Positions 12,563 through 23,824 of a stretch of DNA of 64,000 nt are shown here, in pieces. The translations under genes and the position numbers were made by a program. The notes beneath the pieces are model-generated. The model saw nothing but the letters and a program-made list of their open reading frames with translations. It ran no database searches and had not been told where the DNA came from. This stretch comes from Gamarada debralockiae (Eukaryota > Ascomycota > Leotiomycetes > Helotiales > Hyphodiscaceae): the NCBI GenBank assembly GCA_002803225.1, contig NXFV01000186.1:21559-85558 (forward strand), given 5' to 3'. Position 1 is the stretch's first letter; each line of letters opens with the position of its first letter.

Positions 12563-13202
12563 TATACGTAGATTTTAAGAAGCATAGAAGCAGGGAAGTT
12601 CACAAGATAGACGCGAACACAGCAGACTCGGCTCATTAGTTGAAGATGCCAGGCGTAGCTGTCTAAATTAATGCGTGTAGAGGACGTGCGAGATAAATTA
12701 ATGAATAGTAAAGAAGATTCCTGTGCATCAGGTATTAGCAGGCAGGGCAGAAGATGTCAAGGAAACACCCGGCTTTAACGATCTGGCTCTCGCTTATTTC
12801 ACCAATAATACATATATATATATAATCCGCGACAATGCAATACTTCTTGTCCTAGTATTTTCTAGATTACACCTGGATTAAGGCCTCAATACCTGAAGTA
12901 AGAGACCGTGAGAGGTTTGGCTTGGAGTACCATTTACATATGATGTGACTTAGTAGTTGTGCTTAACCGAATTTGGCATAGCGTCGATACATATCTTTGT
13001 CTATGACCCAAGCCGAAATTTTCAGGGTATGTTCGAGGGCGAGTAGCCTTGCAGCATCTGCCCAGCGGCAAGTCTGTGGAAGCCACAGCAGCACCACAGC
13101 GGTAAGAGAGGTGGGCATTAGAGACGCTCGTTTCAAAAACTATTATCAACTGCTCTTTCGGCAAACTTCTTCAACCTTACTTTCAATTACACTGTGAAGT
13201 CT
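12563..13202. promoter_or_regulatory. Divergent promoter between two HET genes
   Basis: This 640-bp stretch separates the starts of the HET-NACHT-ankyrin gene (minus) and the HET gene (plus), so it must hold both promoters. A run of alternating TA lies at 12812-12823. No coding frame is supported. Confidence 0.6.
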
Positions 13203-14801
13203 ATGATGGAGTTAAATCTTGTCGTTCCTGTAGCTGAGGGAGAAGCAAGGCAGAAAGGAGACGAGAAGCTCAATGGCAAATGGTGGCGTGTCAAAGGACC
13301 CATCGATGCCACTGAAATGGGTAGTGCGAAGTTTCATTGCGTTTCATACGTCTGGGGAACAGTAATGGACGAAGCTGGGAGCTTCTTCGACTGCAAAAGA
13401 GACATTTCCAATAAGACGAAGCCTGCTCTGGAGGCCGCTATGAAAGCCATTGACGCTATGCAGGATAATGGAGGAGGGGAAAAGGTCGAAGCATTTTGGA
13501 TAGACGCAATATGTGTTCCTCAAATAGCTGGATCCAGTCGTCATGGAACGCTGGAAAGGTATGCGTTTCCCCTCTGATTCGCTGACCAAACTTGACTGAC
13601 TTATGAAAGTATGGGCTTCATCTATAGCACGGCAGTTTCTGTGGTTGTCGTCCTTCAAGGAGCTGCTTGGGAAATAGTCAGGAAAGTCTCGGCATCCAAC
13701 ACCGCCATGCAACTGTCACGAAAGGAAATGGCGGATCTTGAACTTGACACCTGGATTAGCAGGGTCTGGACGTACCAGGAGATGGTCAACAATCCAAACG
13801 TACACTTTACAACCTTTTCATCAGCGGACAAACTGGTCGTTGTGCCCTACGAACCGCTTCTGAATTCGGTAGGATACTCTTCGGTACGATGGACGAAGGA
13901 GACCGAAACTTCTCAGGCTGAGTTCCTTCAAAAGTTTCCCAATCTCAACAATCTGGCAGACACGTTGCTAGATGCACGACTGTCAGTATACCTCGAACGC
14001 TCAGCGCTTGCAGTTCTGTCAAATATGGCCGCTCGGAGTTTTGATCCTCACTACCCTGGCAATCGACTTCTAGCATCATTAGGGGCTTTGACTCGGAAAG
14101 CGTCTTGGTCACCTGCCGCAACATTATCGGAGCTCTCAGACAAGGTCATGTCTACCTGCGAAGAAGTCAATGACTACTCTTTCATCTATACGAACGACAA
14201 AAGAGATGAGAGACCTGGATTTTCTTGGCGACCCGATCCTCACCAACCCAACTCGAACGACAATATGCCTATTCACCTAGTTCCAGTTCTTAATTGGTGC
14301 AGCCATGGTGAGCCTTTTGGCGAAACCCAAAGAGCACACAAAGACTCTCATGGGTTTTGGCTTGATAACATGATTCGCCTCAAACCCTCAGTGTCCATGA
14401 GTGCAAAAGTCGAGCAGAGACTTGAGATATGGCTTTACGGGGCAGAAAATGATCCGTCCCAACCTGAAGTCACCGGTAGCGTTGGGTTCTTTGGACCGAA
14501 GGAAAGAGGGAAGTCAGACTTGATTCCTGCAATGTTCGAAGCATTTGTAATAATTGGATTCACGGGCAGTTCCAAGGGTCTGGTCTGCGAGAATGGAATT
14601 TTCTTCTCGATAGAATGCTTGGAAGGACAGCATAATGTGGAATTGTTTGCGGCGAGGAGTATTCGATGGACTTTTGGAGCACCAGGACTCGCCAGGTGGA
14701 ATGAGGGAGAGGTGACAAAGTATTCGGCTGGTGTTTTCGCCGGTGATCTCGGCCAGATGATGGGTCAGCCGATGGTGGGTGAGTCACTATTGATATTATA
14801 G
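13203..14801 (+). CDS. HET-domain (heterokaryon incompatibility) protein
   Basis: Exons 13203..13558 and 13610..14801 join in phase (51-nt intron) to 515 residues. The three HET signatures are present: VSYVWG (47-52), AFWIDAICVPQ (97-107) and RVWTYQEM (170-177), the last two split by the intron region. The remaining 340 residues have no recognisable NACHT, repeat or membrane segments. HET proteins cause cell death when non-self is sensed. I use the ATG at 13203 because the upstream in-frame codon is GTG; a second ATG follows directly. It is transcribed away from the HET-NACHT-ankyrin gene across a 640-bp gap, which suggests a co-inherited pair. A possible GTGAGT donor near the stop makes the last few residues uncertain. 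Confidence 0.88.
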
Positions 14802-14950
14802 GTGAAAGCAGGCTTTGAGATGGAATCCTTCAAGATAAGTGAATAACTGAAGAAAGTCGGCTCTTTGTAACTAATTGAAAAATCTAGAGCCCTCTTACCA
14901 TCTCTAGGTTACCCGATATAGAAATTATCAAAAGTATCGCCCTCTCTACC

Positions 14951-15655
14951 TTAAAATAAACCCGGGATAAACCTCTTCGTCCTCGCATGCCAAGCCTCCC
15001 ATTCTTTCCCAAACGTACTCTTCAACATCATCTCCTCTTCCTTAACTCTCTTCCACGTAACACGGGTTACACCAAACACAAGCAAGCAAGCCAATCCTCT
15101 CCAAAAAAGGCTCGCTTCCACAATCCACGCCGGCAACCAACAAGCCACCGAACCACTAGGCCTCTGAAGCAGTGCACAATTAGCAAGAACTACTAAGGCT
15201 TTCCCCGTGTAGGATGGATGTTGAACATAATTGTAAAGACCGGAAGTGACAAGCTTCTTCGGTGCCGCGAGGCGGAATGTAAAATTTGAACCCAGAGCAG
15301 AGAAGGCTGAGAGGCGGATATAGCAGCCTAGAAGGGTGATTGTGATGCAAGTAATGCTATGGGGAGTCCAGGTGAAGAGGTAAGGCGCGAGCTGAGAGGG
15401 GTGTGGACAGGTAAGTCGTGGAGGAGAGGGATATGTTAGGCATAGATAAGCGTGATAGACGCCTAAGGAAACATTGATGAACCGCCGGAAAAACAGTGCT
15501 GAGGGTGTTACGGCAGCGCTCATGCTATCGGGATTCGTGGAGTTGTAGGGAGTAGGGTTGGGTGGTGTACCGCAGAGGTAAGTTGTGTAGGTACTCAGGA
15601 GAAGACATAAGCTGAGCGAGAGCGCCTTGAGATCGGGTAGCGTGATGGGAGCCAT
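14951..15655 (-). CDS. Isoprenylcysteine carboxyl methyltransferase-like membrane protein
   Basis: Single exon of 234 residues. It has several hydrophobic helices, then the conserved ICMT/PEMT-like C-terminal core: LVTSGLYNYVQHPSYTG (the SAM-binding R/QHPxY box) and RVKEEEMMLKSTFGKEW with WHARTKRFIPGLF at the end. ICMT enzymes methylate the carboxyl of farnesylated or geranylgeranylated cysteine at the ER membrane; many fungal paralogues with the same fold have unknown substrates, so the true Ste14 role is not proven. It is divergently oriented to the GNAT gene. Confidence 0.88.
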   Translation of the reverse strand: MAPITLPDLKALSLSLCLLLSTYTTYLCGTPPNPTPYNSTNPDSMSAAVTPSALFFRRFINVSLGVYHAYLCLTYPSPPRLTCPHPSQLAPYLFTWTPHSITCITITLLGCYIRLSAFSALGSNFTFRLAAPKKLVTSGLYNYVQHPSYTGKALVVLANCALLQRPSGSVACWLPAWIVEASLFWRGLACLLVFGVTRVTWKRVKEEEMMLKSTFGKEWEAWHARTKRFIPGLF

Positions 15656-16199
15656 AGCTGGATTTCTGAGATGAGTAGGTATGCTTGAATTATCAGGAGT
15701 CTTAGATAGATGAAAATTTTGGGGTATAGGCTACGAGGTTACATTTGCGTTTATAGGGATTTCGAAAGTGCGGGTAGATTCGGGAAGGGAGAGTGTCTCG
15801 TAAGAACAGCAACATTCGGACAAATTTGATTCCGCTCAAAGACATGATTTCCGAAAGAAAATGTTTCCTTCCCAATCATCAATTGACTTTGAGGATCGTT
15901 AAGAAACAAAATGGGTTTACTTCATTTTGAAAACAGCAGTAATAAAAATTGAAAACATCGATTTGAGAATCACTAAAAGAACCGAGCGATTGAGATGTCA
16001 TCAGAACGGTCCCAATTCCGCCCCCGCCAAATTCTTTTGACCCCACCAGCCGCCCTGTACTCGACATGTTGCCATTGGTTTGACATCTAACGAATTGAGA
16101 TATAACAAAACATATCTGTAAAGCTGAGGCCAGACTCTTCTCTTCTGAATCTACTTCCTCACAACTCTCTCTATTCTCAACACTCAATTGGTACCCACA
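15656..16199. promoter_or_regulatory. Divergent promoter of the ICMT-like and GNAT genes
   Basis: 544 bp with no supported gene. A pyrimidine-rich tract (about 16136-16185) leads to the GNAT ATG, as is common in fungal 5' leaders. Confidence 0.5.
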
Positions 16200-16812
16200 A
16201 TGGCACCTCAAGAAGGCACCGTGATCCGGCACGCACGCCGTGAAGGTCAGCCTTGCCCCTTCCCTCAACCCCCCCCCAGCTAATCCACGCAACGCAGACG
16301 TGCCCATAATCCTCCAACTAATCCAAGAGCTCGCCGACTACGAGCACGAATCCTCCGCCGTAGAAGCAACCCCGGAAAAACTCCTAAACACCATCGCATT
16401 CGCACCCTCCGGCCTCATCTCCCCCTCCAATACTACTCCCTCAACAGGCGACTCCATCTCCTCCTCCCGCCCCGCGCGGTGTCTCCTTATCTTCTCTCCC
16501 TCGGGATCCCCTGCCGGCATGGCACTCTATTTCTACAACTACAGCACCTGGCGCGCCAAACCAGGCATTTACTTGGAGGATTTATATGTCAGGGAGAGCG
16601 AGAGGGGAAGGGGGTATGGCCAGAGACTTTTGGGGGAGTTGGCTAAGGAGGTGTTGGAGATTGGGGGTGGAAGATTGGAGTGGAGTGTGTTGAAGTGGAA
16701 TACGCCTAGTATTGAGTTTTATGAAAAACTTGGGGCGAAGGCTATGGGGGAGTGGCAGGTTATGAGGGTTGATGGGGAGGGGTTGGGGGAGCTGGCGAAG
16801 AGGGCGGGTTAG
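16200..16812 (+). CDS. GNAT N-acetyltransferase (spermidine/spermine acetyltransferase-like)
   Basis: Exons 16200..16245 and 16298..16812 (52-nt intron containing a run of C) give 186 residues. The N-terminus IRHARREDVPIILQLI with ELADYEHE is the classical SSAT-type start, and the split codon (GAA-G/AC) restores that motif exactly. The acetyl-CoA binding loop is ERGRGYGQRLL, followed by WNTPSIEFYEKLGA, the usual GNAT end. The reaction is acetyl transfer from acetyl-CoA to an amine; polyamine or thialysine is the likely class of substrate. The second half of the gene is unusually G-rich on the plus strand. Confidence 0.9.
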
Positions 16813-16965
16813 AGGTTGATAACGGGGATGGAGGGAAGGGTAGCCGTTCTGTTGAGGGGACAGAGCTGGTTAGAGGACTGGTAGACGTGGTGGCATGGAG
16901 ACAAAAGTCCTGCTTCATAGATGGCTTTGCATGGCATAGAATGGCAAGCATTGAATGTGGAAACT

Positions 16966-18147
16966 TCATATTACTGGTACAACTCCCTGGATATATCCTT
17001 CGTCCCCCAGAAGCACCTTGGGCGGAGGCCTATGTCCTTGCGTAATCTTTTTTTGCTGCTTTTGGTCCCGCTTCTGCTGCCTAGACCATGAACGTGAAGG
17101 CTTGACCTCTTCAGTAGCTCCCTCGAAGAGCTCCATATCTTTTGTAGAGGGTGCTGTAATCTGTCCAGTGTGCGCTGCTGATCGTGCTCCTCCCCATTTG
17201 ATCATCCATGTCTTCGTAACCTCGTCCTGTGACATTGTTGGTGTCATGCTCCATATCGTTGCATAGAGTCTTCGCATGAATCTTGGTGTCAAGTGCTTCA
17301 AACCCCTTGTGTTCCGATTCTTCTCCAAGGACATGGGAACGAAATCCTTCTCAATCTCAACCCCCTCAATATCCAAATTGTGATAGTTCGTTGGAAGTGT
17401 AAAGTATTCCAATAACTTTGTCTCGGATGGCTCTTCCAGAGGTCTGCTTCGCCATGGAGGTGGATCGTCGATAGGAATTGTGCCAGTTGCAAGATCCCGC
17501 AGTCTATCCCATTCGTGTCGAGGCACCGGCGGTAATATCCTATCCAACGTATCTGCCCAATACCGTCGTTTTATAGATGCCTGCAGTTTCAAAGGTACCG
17601 GACGTCCCCAAACATTTGTCTCTGGTATCTTCGGAGCCAGGACTTTGAGCTTTGCTTTACTCCTCTCTATTGGATGATTGAATCGCTGACTTTTAATAAA
17701 AGCCTGGAGCTTCTTGTTGTCCTGGTGTTTGTGCTGTTCCTTTCCCGACGGCTTTTGGATCAACTCTTCCAGCGCTGCTTGATCCTGAGGAAATTCACCC
17801 TCCTCCGGCTTAAGAAGTTGCTGCACCAATTCCCGTCTTCTTTTCCCAGCTCGTCCATAGGTGAGATAGAGAACCTTCTGCAGATCTGTTATATTGCCTT
17901 GGGCAGCGCGCTCAAGCTGTCTAGAAGCTTGCCAGACCTTCCCAATTCTTTCCCTGTCGTGATATCTGGCTACTAATTCTTTAGCCGAATCCCCATTCTT
18001 GGACTGGATCTTGTCCGCAACAGATCTGAATCGATGTACGGCATAGTTGTGAATATAGGTTCTGGCGGCGGAATCTGGGAGGTAGGTTGCTGCACGGAGA
18101 AGAGCTCTGTAGGCATGTCGTAGCTCATCTGGCATCGGCTGCCCCAT
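16966..18147 (-). CDS. LYR-motif protein, Cup1-like (fungal, probably mitochondrial)
   Basis: Single exon of 393 residues. The N-terminus carries the LYR-type helix AYRALLRAATYLP and a following RTYIHNYAVHRFR segment, as in Complex1_LYR proteins that serve mitochondrial Fe-S or respiratory-complex assembly. The rest is basic and rich in Lys, Arg and Gln, typical of the larger fungus-specific LYR family. Met1 or Met5 could both be the start. No function beyond the family can be assigned. Confidence 0.75.
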   Translation of the reverse strand: MGQPMPDELRHAYRALLRAATYLPDSAARTYIHNYAVHRFRSVADKIQSKNGDSAKELVARYHDRERIGKVWQASRQLERAAQGNITDLQKVLYLTYGRAGKRRRELVQQLLKPEEGEFPQDQAALEELIQKPSGKEQHKHQDNKKLQAFIKSQRFNHPIERSKAKLKVLAPKIPETNVWGRPVPLKLQASIKRRYWADTLDRILPPVPRHEWDRLRDLATGTIPIDDPPPWRSRPLEEPSETKLLEYFTLPTNYHNLDIEGVEIEKDFVPMSLEKNRNTRGLKHLTPRFMRRLYATIWSMTPTMSQDEVTKTWMIKWGGARSAAHTGQITAPSTKDMELFEGATEEVKPSRSWSRQQKRDQKQQKKITQGHRPPPKVLLGDEGYIQGVVPVI

Positions 18148-18895
18148 GTCGATATTGGGACCAATTCATGGGATCATGTTGCTTGCCTGATTCTTGTCCG
18201 ATCTAGGTTGGGCATCGGAGAACAATGGGAACTGCGGTATGTTTGCGCTGAATAGCTGTTGCTGTTGAAATTCTCTGGCAGCAACCCAACAAACATTTGT
18301 CATTGTCGCCTGAGGCGGAAACCTACAAGTCGATATCGCGTGTCGCGTCCGCAGTTCCAGTATCATACATAGCAAATTCAGGCGAGACACAAATCTGGTT
18401 GAGTAAAATCTACCAATAGGACTTTGATACAAACAGAGACTTTGTGTGCTGTGATTCTCGTACTCTATTGTTCAGCGGATAAGTGCATCATACAAACCTC
18501 CTGGTACAGCAAAGCGGTGAACCCGTATCTGCATGCTGCACATCTTTGTGCAAAATCCCCTCGCTTCAATTCGCGTCCAAGCAGCCCGTCGCGTTCATTT
18601 CCATCAAGACCGATGATTGGCTCTGAACAATCCACCCCACTCAGACCTACCAAGAGAAACCACTTTACTTCCAAGACGCGCGAGGCACACGAAAGACACG
18701 TCGACCTCCCCCCCCGCTGCCATACCGGCCCATGAAGGCGCGTCCTTTATTTCGCATTGATCGAAGACCATCGACGACTTACTGGGCGACAGCGACAATA
18801 CCAGAATCACAGTCCTGTGGTATCCTACATTGTCTGTGAAGGTATCATCTTCATCTTCCAAGCGCCCAAGCCGCTCACCTTTCCGTTCACCCCCT
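18148..18895. promoter_or_regulatory. Divergent promoter of the LYR gene and the Mbp1-like gene
   Basis: 748 bp without a supported gene. It contains an ACGCGC element near 18676, one base from the MCB box ACGCGT. The frame of the Mbp1-like gene stays open a little upstream of its ATG but has no earlier ATG. Confidence 0.45.
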
Positions 18896-21655
18896 ATGGC
18901 ATCAGCGACAGTTGCAACAAACCCCCAACCTCTTGCGACCGTCTCCCACTCTCGACAGAACCACCTTAATCACGCTCGTTCATTCTCATCCGCCAGTGGT
19001 GCGTTCGACGACTTGGAATCACCGGGTACCCGACCAAATCCTCAGATGTCATTCAGTATGAGCCAAGGCTCTCAAGGGAGCAACTTGATGATGCAGCCCG
19101 GAGGCCCTTTTCGACAGTATGAATCAAACAGTGCGCTCAATCGAAGGAATTCTGCGCCGCAGATTTACTCGGTCAGCCCCCTTTTTGATAGCCCGAAGAT
19201 CTTCACTAACTTTTGCAGGCAATATACTCGGGAGTGGATGTGTACGAAATGGAAGTCAATGGCATCGCAGTGATGCGCCGGCGCAAAGATAGCTGGCTGA
19301 ATGCAACCCAGATATTGAAGGTGGCCGGAATCGAGAAAGGCAAGCGCACGAAGGTTCTGGAGAAAGAAATCCTCATAGGAGAACATGAGAAGGTTCAAGG
19401 AGGATATGGAAAATATCAGGGCACCTGGATAAAGTTCGAAAGGGGCCTTGAGTTTTGCAGACAATATGGCGTTGAGGAGCTTCTTCGACCTCTCCTGACA
19501 TACGATATGGGACAGGACGGCGGGATTGCAGGAAGAGGTGGTATTGACACACCTACCAAAGAGCAAGCAATGGCCGCCCAACGGAAAAGACTGTACAATG
19601 CTGGCTCTGATAGTCGGGCTGGTGGACAAGGAACATTCTTCAAGAATATTTCGAGTACTGCCTCAACTGCAGTGGCAGCTATCAGCAAAGCTCGTTTTGA
19701 CTCGCCGGTTCCGCGAATCAAAAATGGGAGCACTGCTACCCGGCCCGCCAGTTTCAGCAGACAGTCCTCTTCACAGCAGCACCTTGGATCTCAGGAATCT
19801 GCCTTCCCAGGCGGCTCGCAACAGAGTATGCAGAGCTTTGCGTCAGCAGACAGCTTTGCGGTCAATGGACAAGACTCGGCGTACGCAACTCAATCCGGCC
19901 CTCATTATTCTCACACGGGACGGGAAGAATCACGGAACGGAGACTTTGAAGAACCACCAAGAAAGAGAATGAGACCTTCACCGAGCGTGAATGATTCTCA
20001 GCAGCCTCTAAACGATGATTACTACAATCTATCTATGCGAGAGGCATCCCCGACTGAGCCAAATGAATCCTTTGTCTATCATCCAAGCCAACACGCTTAT
20101 CAGGATGAGGAGAACCCTACAGCACTTATGCCTCTTTCATCGCAGGACAGAAAGAATGCCTCGAAAAAGCGAGCTATGTTGATGGATCTCTTCACTAAGA
20201 ACCATGAAACCGATTTCAGGGACCATGACGCTTTCCTTGCCCTCTCTCCAGAGGACCTCGATATGCCAATTGACAACTCTGCCAATACAGCACTGCATTG
20301 GGCCGCAACACTCGCTCGATTACCCCTCCTCAAGACTTTGATCGCGCGTGGAGCCTCAATATTTCGTGTCAACCGAGTTGGAGAAACAGCCTTGATCCGC
20401 GCTTGTGTTGTCACCAACAACCTCGACAACGGCAGTTTCCCTGATCTCTTGGAGCTTCTTGGCCCGACCATTGAACTTCTCGATTCACGCGGTCGCACCG
20501 TTCTCCATCATATCGCCATCACTTCGGCAGTCAAAGGACGCAGTCAAGCGAGCAAGTACTATCTCGAATCACTCCTCGAGTTCGTCGTACGCCAAGGAAG
20601 CGCGCCAAACAGTCAACAGTCCTTCAACAACGGACCTCCTGCACTGAAGTCAATGGGAATTGGTCGTTTCATGTCCGAAATAGTGAACGTACAAGACAAA
20701 TCCGGCGACACAGCTCTGAATATTGCTGCCAGAATCGGCAACCGGAGCATCATCTCTCAGCTTCTTGAAGTAGGAGCCGATCCCGCTCTCGCCAACCGCT
20801 CAAACCTCTGTCCGATTGACTTCGGCATTGGCGACCCTCTTGATATTGAAAATCGCACAGGAGTATTTGGTGAACAAGAACGAGCGATGGCGAAGGAGAC
20901 GCGTGAAAGCAGCGGAGAGATCCTCAATTGTAAGTTTCTATCAGTGAATTACGGCAGCTTGACGCTAATTCCATTAAGCTATCTCCAAAGTCCTCACCGC
21001 AATCGAAGATGAGTTCACTGCAGAGATGAAGGCAAAGCAATCCACTATCGATTCAATCCACGTCGCTCTTCGAGACTCATCCGCGGCACTTGGCAAGTCT
21101 CGTAACCGCCTGGACGAGATTAATGAGAGAGCCAAAGACCGCCAGGACCTTAAAGTTAAACTCTCAAACCTCACCAAGGCTGTCGAGGAGGAACGATCGC
21201 GTCTCACTCAGATGCAGCAACAGTACGGCGAGCTGAATGGTGAAGGTGAATTCCAGCTTGGCGACGCCGACAAAGGTCTTGCGATTCCCACCGGAGCGTT
21301 CCCAGCCAACATCTTGTCCAACATCAACCCCACGGCCCATCAACCTCAAGTCCTCGATCAAGCTCAGCGCCAATTGTTGGCTTCCCTTCCACCAACCCAC
21401 TTACTTCGAGCTCGCATCAATGCTTACAAGGGCAACAACGAGCAATTGGAGAAAGGTCTTCGGGATCTTCACGGCAAGAGTTCGGATCTGGCAGCCAAGT
21501 ATCGCAAGATCATCAGCTTGTGCACGAACGTGGAGGAGGATCGTGTCGACAGTCACTTGGAGAGCCTTCTTCGGGCCGTTGAAAGTGAACAGGATGACGT
21601 CGAACTTTCTCGTGTTAGGGAGTTCCTCAACCGTGTTGATAGTGGTGCAGATTAA
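18896..21655 (+). CDS. mbp1: APSES/ankyrin cell-cycle transcription factor (Mbp1/Res-like, MBF subunit)
   Basis: Exons 18896..19171, 19219..20929 and 20979..21655 (introns 47 and 49 nt) join to 887 residues. An APSES (KilA-N-like) DNA-binding domain starts at about residue 95: IYSGVDVYEM, the basic VMRRRKDSWLNATQI and the GTWIKFERGLEFC wing. A Ser/Gln-rich linker follows, with a basic PRKRMRPSP patch. Ankyrin repeats fill about 440-620 (TALHWAATLARLPLL, TALNIAARIGN), and a helical heptad-like C-terminus would bind the Swi6/Cdc10-type partner. Family knowledge: Mbp1/Res1/Res2 bind ACGCGT boxes and drive G1/S genes. The ATG at 18896 is the first in frame. The symbol reflects family membership, not proven orthology. 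Confidence 0.93.
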
Positions 21656-23824
21656 GGTTTCATTACAAATACGCATTGTGCATTGTATGGGCGTTGGCTT
21701 GCATAGGCTCAATGGTAGTTGAGCGGTGGTCAAGGCATTTACATGGTACGGAGATCTCTACGACTCTACGATTGTATACAGCATGGAGGTTTCTGTGGTT
21801 GTGTGTACAAATGTTACAGGGTCTGACATGCATGGGGTGCTTGTTGATAGGATCAGTCAGATACCATGAATAAATGCCTCATCAAGAGAATGTGTCAATG
21901 TTTCTACTAAGTGTGCTCGAAGTCGAATCTTGCTTGACCAATGTGCAAGCTCGTTCCCCGGCCAAAGGCAAGGGGTTGTGTGCATTGCATATCTTGGACT
22001 GCGATTACTCACTTATTACTGTAACAACTTGTTTTGCTATCATCCTCGACTTACTTCTTTAGAAGCTGCATAGGTTGGGCTGAAATGCATCTTCATCCAT
22101 GACTCAACCAGCAACGCCATCCAGGTTTCAATCGAGACATGGAAGTGGTTGCAGGTAACTATTTGACCGAGGACTTAGCTAATAGGTTGTGGCTTGATAT
22201 CAGACAACAGTGATATCTCAATCCACAGGCGTTCAAGCATTGAGTGAGCATGGATCCTTGGTAGCACCTTCTAACTTCGGTTGCTTAATCGGTGCTATTA
22301 CTAACTGTTGATATTGATATCATGCCATTTCCGAGATTTGAAGCTTAATCACTCAAGCCTTACAGAACACTAGCGTAAGGCTCAACATTTTCCCTCTCCG
22401 CCTCTTGCTGCAAAATGCTGGGGTCTCCCACGCCACTATCAGAAGCAGAAGTACGCTAGAAAAGCACCAGTCTCTGTATCACCTTCCAGAAGCTTTAGAA
22501 GCTTGCTTTGGCGGGATGACTTTGCAGATAAACTCAACCTTCGGAGTGGTTGGAGCTTTTGGTTGGGCTGGAGATATCCGTGCATGCTGCGAGGAGAGGA
22601 GGGAAAGGGAGGAAAGGTCCCGAAGTGGGGAAGCGAGTGCCGATGATCGGTGTCTGACAGGGCTTTTAGCGCTGGGGTTTTGGCCTTTCTCCAACGTGGA
22701 GGGCTTCTAGAAGGACGCTAGAAGGACCAGGAAAAACACAGCGAAAGAAGCAGTGGATGGTGCATTGTGATGAGCGATTTATTGGTCTGGACCATGACTT
22801 GTGGCGGGTTGTAGAGGAGGGATACCTCCGTATCCAATGGAGGACAGCAAGGATAGGGATATCGGTCATGGCTGATGGTGTGTGAGTAGGAAGCGGCTAT
22901 TGAGATGCTCAGAAGCTCCAAATGCCGCTGCGGTTGCAGTACCTCCTCTACCCCTCCATCGATATGCAGGACGCAAAAGGGAGACACACCGTCTGGACAA
23001 CCAATCCATGAAGCGGGAGAGGAATGACAAGAGCGCGAGTCAAGCAGCCGACACTATCATACCTTCCAAAACGCCTCTGTGGATACCTCCGAGTATCAAA
23101 TTCACGGAGAGAGCTAGGTGTATGGACAGTGGAGATCTGGAGCTTCAAGCTCTTGTCTCTAGTGATCCATAATTTGCCCGAGATATAAAACTCTATTTTC
23201 CCGACAATCTTGACGACATGGGGAATGGAGATATGGGGAGAGCCAAGCTAGCCTTTCATGGACTGGTTGAGGTCGCTGGAGCGAGAGTTGTTGCGACTTA
23301 CTGCTGGGCAGCGCTGTGATTGGATTTCGAAGATGCCAACGATCTGCATTGCAGACTGCCGTCTTCGGTTATTCTCTCGGAGTGCAAACCTAGTTCTGTG
23401 GCTTGCCCACCAATGACTTTCGAAAATTTCTCGACCGTCAAAGGCCGGACTCTCGACTAGCCATTGAGATTTGAGCTCCAGATGCAGGACCAGGCCACTC
23501 CGGAATAACGTAGATCCACTTCTCCATGTCGTGAAGTCCCGGGGGCGTCCAGACCTTCCTGGCCTTGCGAGACACCACCGCCGACGAATCACCCAATTGA
23601 GAAGAAGCCCTGAGCAAGGGTCTAGAGATGGCTCTTGCCTCATATCAAAATCTACATCGAAGGAGACGTATAAAGATAACTCCCTTCTCACAGGAAAATG
23701 AACATCATCAACAGCTTCGACATCCAACGTGCACCTTCACAATCATTCACTCCAAGTGAACAGTTAAGACTTCTGACGGTCTTTCATCCACTCTTTCAAA
23801 CCTTCCGCCGATAAATCATTCGAA
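21656..23824. other. Intergenic region of 2.2 kb
   Basis: Holds the 3' end of the Mbp1-like gene and the promoter of the following carrier. I see no supported coding frame, RNA gene or ordered repeat; the open frames are short and without family features. A long regulated promoter for the sugar-type carrier is one explanation. Confidence 0.5.

Noticed and set aside
14776..14801. A 23-nt GTGAGT...TATAG intron at the end of the HET gene (13203-14801)
   Set aside because: Too short for a fungal intron; the stop at 14799-14801 is kept, with the uncertainty noted.
21656..23824. Several frames of 60-160 codons between the Mbp1-like and carrier genes
   Set aside because: Compositions are random-like and no junctions join them; treated as intergenic.
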